NCBI GenBank assembly: GCA_030841765.1
Contig: JAUUSS010000060.1
Location: 1-14,648 of the forward strand
Source: Collinsella aerofaciens
GTDB lineage: Bacteria; Actinomycetota; Coriobacteriia; Coriobacteriales; Coriobacteriaceae
Direction of reading: 5' to 3'
Length of the DNA stretch: 14,648 nt
The notes beneath the pieces were generated by a model. The model did no database searches, was not told the origin of the DNA, and saw nothing but the letters and a program-made list of their open reading frames with translations. Both the position numbers and the translations under genes were made by a program. This document shows, one piece after another, positions 7,213-14,595 of this stretch (position 1 is its first letter; every line of letters begins with the position of its first letter).

Positions 7213-9927
7213 CTACTCGGTACGGGCAACCTGGTCGATGCGGTAGCCCTCAATGGTGTCGCCAGGCTTGATGTCCTGGAAATTCTCCAGGCCAATACCG
7301 CCCTCGGAGCCGCTCTTGAGGCTCTTGGCCTCGTCCTTGTAGTGACGCATCGAGGCGATTTTACCGTTGAAGACCACGATGCCGTCGCGCACCAGGCGCA
7401 CGGAATCGGTCGCGGCGATCTCGCCCTCTTCGACGCGGACACCGGCGGCGATGCCGACTTTGGGCACCTTGAAGGTGTCCAGGACGGTCGCAGTGCCCGT
7501 GGAGACCTCAACCTCGGTGGGCTTGAGCATGCCGATACGGGCAGCGTCGAGGTCCTCGAGGCACTTGTAGATGACGTCGTAGCAACGGATCTCGACGCCC
7601 TCGCGCTCGGCGGCGGAGCGGGCCTTGCCGTCAGGACGAACGCCAAAGCCGATGATGATGGCGTTGGAGGCGTCGGCCAGGACGACGTCGGTCTCGTTGA
7701 TGGCGCCAACGGCGGAGTGGATCGTGTTGATGCGCACCTCGGACTGGTCCATCTTGTCGAGCGAGTCCTGAAGGGCCTCGATGGAGCCCTGGACGTCGGC
7801 CTTGATGATCAGGTTGAGCTCCTTGACCTCGGCGTCGGCGATGGTCTCGAAGAGGTTCTCGAGCGTCACGTGCTTCACGCGGCTCTGCTCCTCGATACGG
7901 GCCTTGAGCGAACGCTCGTCGGCCAGTGCACGAGCCTCGCGCTCGTCCTCGAACACACGGAACTCATCGCCGGCGTTGGGGACGGACTGCAGGCCCAGGA
8001 TCTCGACGGCGTCGGAGGGACCGGCCTCGGTGACGGCGTTGCCCTTGGGGTCGAGCATGGCGCGGACGCGGCCATAGGTGAGGCCGGCGACCAGCGTGTC
8101 GCCCACGTGCAGGGTACCGCGGGTCACGAGCACGGTGGCAACCGAGCCGCGGCCCTTGTCGAGCTTAGCCTCGAGGACGTTGCCGGAGGCAAAGGTGTCC
8201 GGGTTGGCCTTAAGCTCGAGCACGTCTGCCTGGAGCAGCACGGTCTCCAGAAGGTCGTCGATACCGATCTTCTGCTTGGCCGAGATGTTGACGAACATGT
8301 TCTGTCCGCCCCACTCCTCGGGGATGATGCCGTACTCGGTGAGCTCCTGGCGCACGCGATCGGGGTTGGCGCCCGGCTTATCAATCTTGTTGACGGCGAC
8401 GACGATGGGTACGCCGGCGGCCTTGGCGTGATTGATCGACTCGATGGTCTGGGGCATGACGCCGTCGTCGGCAGCCACGATCAGGATGACGATGTCGGTC
8501 ACCTTGGCGCCGCGGGCACGCATGGCCGTAAAGGTGGCGTGACCGGGGGTATCGATGAAGGTGATCTTGCGGTCGTTGATCATGACCTGCGAAGCGCCGA
8601 TGGCCTGCGTAATGCCGCCCGCCTCGCCGGCAGCGACGCCGGTGTGACGGATGGCGTCGAGCAGCGAAGTCTTGCCGTGGTCGACGTGGCCCATGACGGT
8701 GACGACCGGGGCACGCGGCTTAAGGTCGGCGGGATCGTCGTAGAACGAGAAGGTGTTCTCCTCCTCGGGGGTGATGATCTTGATCTGACGGCCCAGGTCG
8801 TCGGCAACGAGCTCGACGAGGTCGTCGGACATGGACTGCGTCATGGTAAGCGGCGTGCCCAGCAGGAACAGGCGCTTGATGATGTCGTTGGCCGGAACGT
8901 CGAGCGCCTCGGCAAGCTCCTGGACGGTAACGCCCTGGGAGACCTTGATGGCGTCGAGGTCCTCGGGGTTCACGCCCTGGGCCAGCGCCTCCTCTATCTT
9001 GCGCTCCTCCTGAGCCTTGGCAGCCTCGCGCTCGCGCTTCTCCTTGCGCTTCTTGCGGCGACCGGTGGACTCGCGAGAGGCCTCCTCGACGGCAGCACGA
9101 GCCTCCTCGAGCACCTTCTCGCGGCTGTACTCCTCGGCCTCGCGAGCCATGCGGCTGTAGTGGTCCTCTTCGTTGTTGTGACCGCCCTTGCGTTTCTTGC
9201 CCTTGCCCTGCTTGTCGGGGTTGGGGAAGTCCATGCCAGCAGCGACGTTGTTGCTGGCGTTGGTGCGATGGCTGTGCGGACGGCTCTCGGAGGCGTTGCG
9301 CTCGGAGTTGTTGTCGGAAGCGTTGCGATCGTTACGACGGCCACCGCGGCGGTCGTTGTTGCCGCCACGACGGTTACCGCGCTCGGCGGCGCGCTCGGCC
9401 TTGGCCTTGTCCTCGGCGTCTTTCTTCTCCTTGAGCACGTTCTCCTGTGCGGCGATCTGGTCGAGCAGCGAACGGAAGCGCGAACCGGAGTCGGAAGCGG
9501 GAACGGCGCGGCGCTGGGCCTCGCGGGCAGCCTCCTCCTTCTCGCGGGCAAGGCGCTCCTGCTCGGCCTTCTTCTTGGCCTCGGCCTCGGCGCGGGCAGC
9601 CTCCTCGGCAGCCTGGGCTGCGGCAAACTGGCGGCGCTCCTCCTCGCGGGCCTTCTCGGCGGCGATGCGCTCGCGCTCGGCCTCAGCGGCGCGAGCGGCC
9701 TCCTCGGCGGCAGCTGCCTGCTCCTCGGCCTGCTTGGCGGCCTCGACTTCCTGAGCGCGGGCCTCGATCACCGAGGCGAGCTGCTTGCGGACCATGGCGA
9801 CATAGGCGTCCTCCAAGGTGGAGGAAGCGGACTTAGCGGGAATCTTCATATCGGCGAGATGACCCATCAGTTCCTTGGAGGTCATGCCGAACTCTTTGGC
9901 CAGGGTGGACACACGGACTTTTGCCAT
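7213..9927 (-). CDS. infB: Translation initiation factor IF-2
   Basis: GTPase that brings fMet-tRNA to the 30S subunit and drives subunit joining. A small N-terminal IF2 domain (MAKVRVSTLAKEFGM onward, 1-50) is followed by an Ala/Glu/Arg-rich, probably coiled-coil segment (56-142). Next comes a basic Arg/Gly/Asn-rich low-complexity region (about 180-300), then a second IF2N-like domain (about 325-380). The G domain has GHVDHGKT (413-420), GGITQAIGA (437-445), DTPGH (459-463), NKID (513-516) and SAK (549-551). Domains II, III and C2 follow to residue 904. The GGITQ motif is followed by Ala where many IF2 proteins have His or Lys. The catalytic His of DTPGH is present. AGGTGA precedes the ATG by 6 nt. 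I see no convincing internal ribosome-binding site for a short IF2 form. Confidence 0.98.
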   Translation of the reverse strand: MAKVRVSTLAKEFGMTSKELMGHLADMKIPAKSASSTLEDAYVAMVRKQLASVIEARAQEVEAAKQAEEQAAAAEEAARAAEAERERIAAEKAREEERRQFAAAQAAEEAARAEAEAKKKAEQERLAREKEEAAREAQRRAVPASDSGSRFRSLLDQIAAQENVLKEKKDAEDKAKAERAAERGNRRGGNNDRRGGRRNDRNASDNNSERNASESRPHSHRTNASNNVAAGMDFPNPDKQGKGKKRKGGHNNEEDHYSRMAREAEEYSREKVLEEARAAVEEASRESTGRRKKRKEKREREAAKAQEERKIEEALAQGVNPEDLDAIKVSQGVTVQELAEALDVPANDIIKRLFLLGTPLTMTQSMSDDLVELVADDLGRQIKIITPEEENTFSFYDDPADLKPRAPVVTVMGHVDHGKTSLLDAIRHTGVAAGEAGGITQAIGASQVMINDRKITFIDTPGHATFTAMRARGAKVTDIVILIVAADDGVMPQTIESINHAKAAGVPIVVAVNKIDKPGANPDRVRQELTEYGIIPEEWGGQNMFVNISAKQKIGIDDLLETVLLQADVLELKANPDTFASGNVLEAKLDKGRGSVATVLVTRGTLHVGDTLVAGLTYGRVRAMLDPKGNAVTEAGPSDAVEILGLQSVPNAGDEFRVFEDEREARALADERSLKARIEEQSRVKHVTLENLFETIADAEVKELNLIIKADVQGSIEALQDSLDKMDQSEVRINTIHSAVGAINETDVVLADASNAIIIGFGVRPDGKARSAAEREGVEIRCYDVIYKCLEDLDAARIGMLKPTEVEVSTGTATVLDTFKVPKVGIAAGVRVEEGEIAATDSVRLVRDGIVVFNGKIASMRHYKDEAKSLKSGSEGGIGLENFQDIKPGDTIEGYRIDQVARTE

Positions 9928-9948
9928 ATGACTTCACCTACCCTTTCT

Positions 9949-9963
9949 GGCACCTTGGGTGCC
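9949..9963 (-). other. Small hairpin upstream of the infB ribosome-binding site
   Basis: GGCACC and GGTGCC form a perfect 6-bp stem with a 3-nt loop in the nusA-infB gap, about 10 nt before the infB Shine-Dalgarno region. No U-run follows it. It could influence infB translation or RNA processing, but nothing in the sequence shows which. Confidence 0.4.
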
Positions 9964-9987
9964 TAGAGACTGAACGAGCGTGGGAGA

Positions 9988-10010
9988 CGCGCCGGGACCC
10001 GCCCGGCGCG
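9988..10010 (-). other. GC-rich 9-bp hairpin just after nusA
   Basis: CGCGCCGGG and CCCGGCGCG are exact reverse complements around a 5-nt loop, starting 8 nt past the nusA stop codon. The sequence after it on the minus strand (TCTCCCACGC) has no U-tract, so it is not a standard intrinsic terminator. It may be a pause, processing or 3'-end stabilising structure between nusA and infB. Confidence 0.5.
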
Positions 10011-10018
10011 ACCGCGCG

Positions 10019-11266
10019 CTAGATCAGGTCCTCCGCATCATCGAAGGCGTCGGTGTCATGGACACCGCAGAAACGGGAGCCGGGACGAGCCTGGTTGCGG
10101 CACTGGATGCCGTCCTCGGACACGTACTCGCAGCGGCGGACGTCCTCGTCCTCCTCGTCACCGATCAGGTCGGCGGCGGGCTCCTCGTGAACGGGAACGT
10201 TCTTGAGGATGTCGGCGGCAAGCGTCTCGGACTTGATGTCAATGTGCCAACCGGTCAGGCGCGCGGCGAGGCGGGCGTTCTGGCCCTCCTTGCCGATGGC
10301 GAGGGACAGCTGGTCGTCGGGCACGATGACGCCGGCGTAGGCCTTCTCCTCGTCAATGAGGACGCGGGTGACCTTAGCGGGCGACAGGGCGTTAGCGACG
10401 TAGACGGAAGGATCGGCATCCCACAGGATGACGTCGACGCGCTCGCCGCGGAGCTCGCCAACGACAGCGCGAACACGGCTGCCCTTGGGGCCGACGCAGG
10501 CGCCCACGGGATCCAAACGGTCGTCGAGCGAGTGGACGGCGACCTTGGAGCGCTGGCCGGGCTCGCGGGCGATCGACTTGATCTGGACGGTGCCCTCATA
10601 GATCTCAGGCACCTCCTGCTCAAACAGACGACGCATGAGCTCGGGGTGGGTACGGGAGATGACAATCGGCGGACGGCTGTGCTCGCCACGAACCGGCTGC
10701 AGGTTGGAGTTGGGGTCGCGAACGTCGATAATCACGGCCTTGATGTGCTGGTTGTGCAGGTAGCGCTCGCCCATCGGACGCTCGTTGCGCTCGTTCTCGT
10801 AACGGCGCTGGTCGAAGTGCGGCAGCTCGGCCTCGACGCCCTCGCGGATCTTGACGATTGTGAAGTCGGGCGTGGACTGCAGAACGGTACCGCTGATGAG
10901 GTCACCGATGCGGCCGGAGAACTCCTCGTAGATCTGCTCTCGGCCGGAATTGCGCACGATGGCGTTGATCTCGGCCTTGGCGTGCTGGGCAGCGATGCGG
11001 CTCGTGTTCTTGGGGGTGACGTCAATCTCCTCGAACTCAGTGAAGTTGCCCTCCTCGTCCATGGAATCGTCGATCGGCTCCAGGCGGTAGACGTAGATCT
11101 TGCCGGTGGTGCGGTCGATGGTCACCTTGGCGCCCCACTCAAGATGCAGGATCTCGGCATAGCTCTTGGCGAGCGACTGCTCCAGGCGGTCGATCAGGTA
11201 GAGCTGGTCGATGTGCTTCTCCTGGCAAAGCTCCATCAGGGCGGACATCATGTCGGATGCTGCCAT
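10019..11266 (-). CDS. nusA: Transcription termination/antitermination factor NusA with a Cys/His C-terminal tail
   Basis: Binds RNA polymerase and nascent RNA, promoting pausing and intrinsic termination and supporting rRNA antitermination. The N-terminal polymerase-binding domain (1-about 110) is followed by S1 (about 117-190, starting GRIGDLISGTVLQ). The first KH domain carries DPVGACVGPKGSRVRAVVGE (252-271) and the second IVPDDQLSLAIGKEGQNARL (314-333). After residue about 350 the protein has an acidic stretch and then C379, C389, C400 and H403 (CX9CX10CX2H), ending in an acidic tail. That pattern resembles small Cys/His zinc-binding motifs and is not part of standard NusA. The stop of rimP lies 1 bp before the ATG, and GGAAGGAAAG upstream provides the ribosome-binding site inside rimP. 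No ylxR gene follows, unlike in many Gram-positive bacteria. Confidence 0.97.
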   Translation of the reverse strand: MAASDMMSALMELCQEKHIDQLYLIDRLEQSLAKSYAEILHLEWGAKVTIDRTTGKIYVYRLEPIDDSMDEEGNFTEFEEIDVTPKNTSRIAAQHAKAEINAIVRNSGREQIYEEFSGRIGDLISGTVLQSTPDFTIVKIREGVEAELPHFDQRRYENERNERPMGERYLHNQHIKAVIIDVRDPNSNLQPVRGEHSRPPIVISRTHPELMRRLFEQEVPEIYEGTVQIKSIAREPGQRSKVAVHSLDDRLDPVGACVGPKGSRVRAVVGELRGERVDVILWDADPSVYVANALSPAKVTRVLIDEEKAYAGVIVPDDQLSLAIGKEGQNARLAARLTGWHIDIKSETLAADILKNVPVHEEPAADLIGDEEDEDVRRCEYVSEDGIQCRNQARPGSRFCGVHDTDAFDDAEDLI

Positions 11267-11267
11267 C

Positions 11268-11762
11268 TTACTTTCCTTCCTTCGCGGGCTTGAAGTCGTA
11301 GGTGGGCTTCAACTTGCACTTTTTAACATCAGAGAAATCGAGGGTAACGGACTCGCCGTCCTCGAGCTCGAGGGTCACGTCGGCCTCGGTGGCGGCGGCA
11401 ATCTTGCCGGCGTACTTGCGACGGCCCTCGGTGGCGGTGGAGGTGAGCTCACAGTTCTCGCCCACAAAGCGGGCAAAGTCGCACGGGCGGCGCAGCGGGC
11501 GCGCCATACCCGGGCTCGACACCTCGAGCGTATAGCTCGAAGAGATGGGGTCGAGCTCCTCAATCACATCGCCGACCCACTTGGTGTTGGCCGTGACGTC
11601 GTTGAGCGACAGGCTCTGACCCTCGGCACCCTCGATACGCACACGCACGCAGGGGGCCTTGGTGGCACCCACGAGCTCGACGTCGACGATGTCGATATCG
11701 TGCTGGGGAGCGACGGCCTCGAGCGCGTCGATGATCGCCTGCTCGGTCTTGGTCTTGACCAT
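11268..11762 (-). CDS. rimP: Ribosome maturation factor RimP
   Basis: Assists assembly of the 30S subunit. The hallmark segment YTLEVSSPGMARPLRRPCDF (77-96) matches the family's YxLEVSSPGxxRPL block, preceded by an N-terminal alpha/beta domain (TEQAIIDALEAVAPQHDIDI onward). At 164 aa the length is typical. The start at 11762 is supported by GGAGGTG 5 nt upstream. The open frame continues upstream to 11942, but that extension runs through a terminator hairpin and a promoter, so it is not coding. It is the first gene of the unit and lies directly behind a leader terminator. The 3' end carries the nusA ribosome-binding site. Confidence 0.96.
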   Translation of the reverse strand: MVKTKTEQAIIDALEAVAPQHDIDIVDVELVGATKAPCVRVRIEGAEGQSLSLNDVTANTKWVGDVIEELDPISSSYTLEVSSPGMARPLRRPCDFARFVGENCELTSTATEGRRKYAGKIAAATEADVTLELEDGESVTLDFSDVKKCKLKPTYDFKPAKEGK

Positions 11763-11767
11763 TGCGG

Positions 11768-11774
11768 CACCTCC
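11768..11774 (-). promoter_or_regulatory. Strong Shine-Dalgarno sequence of rimP
   Basis: GGAGGTG on the minus strand ends 5 nt before the ATG at 11762-11760 and fixes the rimP start. It begins 8 nt after the U-run of the leader terminator, so it is transcribed only when that terminator is read through. Confidence 0.8.
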
Positions 11775-11782
11775 ATCCATAC

Positions 11783-11815
11783 AAAAAAGAAGCGGGGCCG
11801 AAACCCCACTTCTTT
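11783..11815 (-). terminator. Leader terminator (probable attenuator) of the rimP-nusA operon
   Basis: On the minus strand GAAGTGGGG (11812-11804) pairs with CCCCGCTTC (11797-11789) around TTTCGG, with one wobble pair. The stem can extend by three A-U pairs and is followed by T6 (11788-11783). This is a textbook intrinsic terminator. It lies downstream of the rimP promoter (11841-11869) and upstream of the rimP start codon, so it cannot simply be the end of leuS, which has its own terminator at 11955-11989. Transcripts stopping here would be about 50 nt long. Regulation by NusA, the product of the second gene, is the natural hypothesis. Confidence 0.8.
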
Positions 11816-11840
11816 CAATTACAACTTCATTTGCAAGCAA

Positions 11841-11869
11841 ACTATACCAATACCTGCGCAAACGTGCAA
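11841..11869 (-). promoter_or_regulatory. Sigma-A promoter of the rimP-nusA-infB operon
   Basis: On the minus strand TATAGT (11846-11841; 5/6 match), preceded by TGG, forms an extended -10. TTGCAC (11869-11864) lies 17 bp upstream as a partial -35. Transcription would begin near 11834, about 20 nt before the leader hairpin. The rest of the 240-bp leuS-rimP gap holds the leuS terminator and an inverted repeat upstream of this promoter. Confidence 0.75.
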
Positions 11870-11905
11870 CCACAACACAAACCCGCAGGTCAGCGTGAGC
11901 ACAGG

Positions 11906-11926
11906 TTCTCCACAAGAAATGGATAA
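11906..11926. promoter_or_regulatory. Imperfect inverted repeat upstream of the rimP promoter, DnaA-box-like
   Basis: TTCTCCA and TGGATAA are inverted half-sites (6 of 7 paired) separated by 7 nt, centred about 50 bp upstream of the -35. The plus-strand TTCTCCACA differs from the DnaA box TTATCCACA at one base. The opposite half, TTATCCATT, differs at two. It could be a regulator or DnaA site, or chance. Confidence 0.3.
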
Positions 11927-11954
11927 TTGGGTGTTGTCGCAAGTATCCATAACC

Positions 11955-11989
11955 AAAAAGAGGGGTGACTCCCTGTGGAATAGTCCCTC
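11955..11989 (-). terminator. Intrinsic terminator of leuS
   Basis: On the minus strand GAGGGACT (11989-11982) pairs with AGTCACCCCTC (11970-11960) with a small bulge, followed by T5 (11959-11955). It lies about 30 nt after the leuS stop. The plus strand also has a T5 after the hairpin (11992-11996), but no gene approaches from that side. Confidence 0.7.
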
Positions 11990-12018
11990 GCTTTTTATGT
12001 CAACTATGCGCGCAGCGC

Positions 12019-14595
12019 TTACTTGACCACCAGGTTAACCAGCTTGCCGGGCACGCAGATGGCCTTGACGACCGTCTTGCCCTCGAGCCACTTGGCAACG
12101 GCCTCCTCGGCGGCAGCCTGCATTTCCTCGTTGGAGGCGTCGCGGGTGACGTCGATGCGGCCACGGACCTTGCCGAGTACCTGGACGACGATCTGCACCG
12201 TGTCCTCGATGGACTCGGCCAGGTCGAACTCGGGCCAGGCGGCGGTGTAGGCGTTGCCCTCGCAGCCGAGTGCCTCGTGCCACAGCTCGTCGGCCCAGAA
12301 CGGGCAGATGGGGGCAAGGACGCTTACGATGTCCTTGGCCACGCCGTAGCACAGGGCCTTGTCGCGGTCAGCGCCCTCGGTGGCGTTGAGGTAGGCGCTC
12401 GCCGCGTTGACGAGCTCCATGACGGCCGAGATCGCGGTGTTGAACTGGCCGCGGTCGAAGTCCTCGGTGCACTTGGCAATGGTGCGATGGCGCTCGCGGT
12501 AGAGCTTCATCGCGACCTCGTCGAGCGCGGACTTGTCAAAGGCAACGTTGGCGTCGCCGGACTGGACGAGCTGCCACACGATACGCCAGGCGCGCTTAAT
12601 GAAGCGGTTAGCGCCCTCGACGGCCTTGGGATCCCAGTCGAAGTCCTTCTCGGGCGGGGCGATAAACAGGATCGCCAGACGCATGGTGTCGGCGCCGTAG
12701 GGCTCGATGACCGAGCTCGGGGGCACGACATTGCCCTTGGACTTGGACATGGTGTCGCCGTTCTCGTCCTTGACCATGCCCTGGCACAGCAGGTTGGTGA
12801 AGGGCTCGTCAACGCTCAGCAGGCCCAGGTCGCGCAGCGCCTTGGTAAAGAAGCGGCTGTAGAGCAGGTGCAGAATGGCGTGCTCAATGCCACCGATATA
12901 GTTATCGACGGGCATCCAACGGTCTGCCGCCTCGCGGGAGAAGGGCAGCTCGGTGTTGTGCGGGTCGGTATAGCGCAGGTAATACCAGCTAGAGCAGGTG
13001 AAGGTGTCCATGGTATCGGTCTCGCGCTTAGCCGGGCGACCGCACACCGGGCAGGTGGTCTCGTAGAACTCCTTGCACTCGGCGAGGGTCTCGCCGGCAC
13101 CCAGGTCCAGGTTCTCGGGCAGCGTCACCGGCAGCTGGTCCTCGGGCACGGGCACGATGCCGCAGTGCTCGCAGTGGATGGCCGGGATGGGGTTGCCCCA
13201 GTAGCGCTGGCGGCTGATGAGCCAGTCGCGCAGGCGGAACTCGACCTTGCGACGGCCGCAGCCCATGGCCTCGAGGTCGGACACGATGGCAGCCTCGCCC
13301 TCGGAGTGCTTGCCGCCGCGCATGCCGGTGTACTTGCCGGACTGGACGAGCGTGCCCTCGGCAGCGTGGGCGCAATCCCAGTCGACGTTCTCGGCATGGA
13401 AGGTATCGATGGTCTCGCCGCTGGCCTCGACGGCAGCGCGGTCGTCATCGTCCAGAATGATCGGCACAATAGGCAGATCGTACTTGCGGGCGAACTCAAA
13501 GTCACGCTGGTCGCCGCAGGGAACGGCCATGACGGCGCCGGTGCCGTAGTCGGCAACGACATAATCGGCAACCCACACGGGGACCTTCTCGCCGTTGACG
13601 GGGTTCACCACATAGCGGCCGGTAAAGGCACCGTGCTTCTCGAGGGTGCCCTGGGCACGCTCGACGGCAGAGATATGCTTGGAGTCCTCGACGATCTTGG
13701 TGACGGCCTCCTCGTACTCCGTGCCCTCGACGAGCTCGTGCAGGCGCGCGTACTCAGGAGCCAGGACAAAGAAGGAGACACCAAAGAGCGTGTCGGCTCG
13801 CGTGGTGAAGACGGTGATCTTACCCTCGTCGCCCTCGATGGGCTCGCCATCCTTGTCGCACAGGGTAAAGTCGACCTCGGCGCCCTCGGAGCGGCCGATC
13901 CAGTTGGCCTGCATCTGCTTGACGCGCTCGGGCCAGCCGGGGAGCTTCTCCAGGTCGTCGAACAGCTCCTGGGAGTACTCGGTGATCTTGTAGTACCACT
14001 GCTCAAGGTCGCGCTTCTCGGGCTCAGTGCCGCAGCGCCAGCACTTGCCCTCGGTAACCTGCTCGTTGGCCAGAACGGTCTTGCAGTTGGGGCACCAGTT
14101 CACCGGGTTCTTCTTACGGTAGACCAGGCCCTTTTCCCACATCTTCTCAAAGATCCACTGACCCCAGCGGTAATAGTCGGGGCTGCAGGTCTTGACCATG
14201 CGATCCAGATCGTAGGAGAAGCCCATGCGCTTCATCGTGGCAAGCGCCTGATCCATGTTCTTATACGTCCAGGCGGCAGCCTGCGTATTGTGTTTGATGG
14301 CGGCGTTCTCGGCGGGCAGGCCAAAGGCATCGAAGCCGATGGGGTGCAGCACGTCGTAGCCGCGCATGCGGGCCTGACGGGCCATGGCATCGCCGATGGT
14401 ATAGTTGCGCGCGTGGCCCATGTGCAGGTCGCCCGACGGATACGGGAACATCTCGAGCACGTACTTCTTGGGCTTACTGTCGTCGGTGTCGACGGCAAAG
14501 AGGTTGGAGTCCTCCCAGGCCTTCATCCACCTGGACTCAATGGCCTGCGCGTTATAGGCAGGGATCTCGTCCTTATGATCTGTGCAATCGCACAT
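12019..14595 (-). CDS. leuS: Leucyl-tRNA synthetase (LeuRS)
   Basis: Class I synthetase that charges tRNA-Leu. The HIGH-type motif is HMGH (58-61), and the KMSKS-type motif appears as TMSKSKGN (615-622). A zinc-ribbon insertion has C168, C171, C185 and C188, and a second four-cysteine set lies at C475, C478, C515 and C518. The CP1 editing domain shows the Thr-rich TVFTTRADTLFG (261-272) and GTGAVMAVPCGDQRDFEF (351-368). The two aspartates D362 and D365 are kept, but Gly361 stands where most LeuRS proteins have His. The length of 858 aa is typical. The start ATG has AAAGGAG 5 nt upstream. The 53 bp before it show no promoter or T-box motif, though any leader is mostly outside the window. The gene is separated from rimP by a terminator and a new promoter. 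Confidence 0.97.
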   Translation of the reverse strand: MCDCTDHKDEIPAYNAQAIESRWMKAWEDSNLFAVDTDDSKPKKYVLEMFPYPSGDLHMGHARNYTIGDAMARQARMRGYDVLHPIGFDAFGLPAENAAIKHNTQAAAWTYKNMDQALATMKRMGFSYDLDRMVKTCSPDYYRWGQWIFEKMWEKGLVYRKKNPVNWCPNCKTVLANEQVTEGKCWRCGTEPEKRDLEQWYYKITEYSQELFDDLEKLPGWPERVKQMQANWIGRSEGAEVDFTLCDKDGEPIEGDEGKITVFTTRADTLFGVSFFVLAPEYARLHELVEGTEYEEAVTKIVEDSKHISAVERAQGTLEKHGAFTGRYVVNPVNGEKVPVWVADYVVADYGTGAVMAVPCGDQRDFEFARKYDLPIVPIILDDDDRAAVEASGETIDTFHAENVDWDCAHAAEGTLVQSGKYTGMRGGKHSEGEAAIVSDLEAMGCGRRKVEFRLRDWLISRQRYWGNPIPAIHCEHCGIVPVPEDQLPVTLPENLDLGAGETLAECKEFYETTCPVCGRPAKRETDTMDTFTCSSWYYLRYTDPHNTELPFSREAADRWMPVDNYIGGIEHAILHLLYSRFFTKALRDLGLLSVDEPFTNLLCQGMVKDENGDTMSKSKGNVVPPSSVIEPYGADTMRLAILFIAPPEKDFDWDPKAVEGANRFIKRAWRIVWQLVQSGDANVAFDKSALDEVAMKLYRERHRTIAKCTEDFDRGQFNTAISAVMELVNAASAYLNATEGADRDKALCYGVAKDIVSVLAPICPFWADELWHEALGCEGNAYTAAWPEFDLAESIEDTVQIVVQVLGKVRGRIDVTRDASNEEMQAAAEEAVAKWLEGKTVVKAICVPGKLVNLVVK

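Noticed and set aside
7342..9966. 874-codon plus-strand open frame across infB
   Set aside because: It lies antisense to the clear IF2 gene, its translation is monotonous Leu/Gly/Val/Asp-rich shadow sequence with no domain, and such frames are expected from GC-rich codon bias.
9980..11293. 437-codon plus-strand open frame across nusA
   Set aside because: It mirrors NusA codons, has no recognisable motif, and no promoter or ribosome-binding site supports it.
11819..11830. Tiny minus-strand frame ATG-AAG-TTG-stop just before the rimP leader hairpin, a possible leader peptide
   Set aside because: Only three codons, no ribosome-binding site, almost at the predicted transcript 5' end, and no codon run that would sense an amino acid.
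11763..11942. 60-residue N-terminal extension of RimP
   Set aside because: The extension passes through the promoter and leader terminator, and the start at 11762 has an excellent Shine-Dalgarno sequence and gives the usual RimP length.
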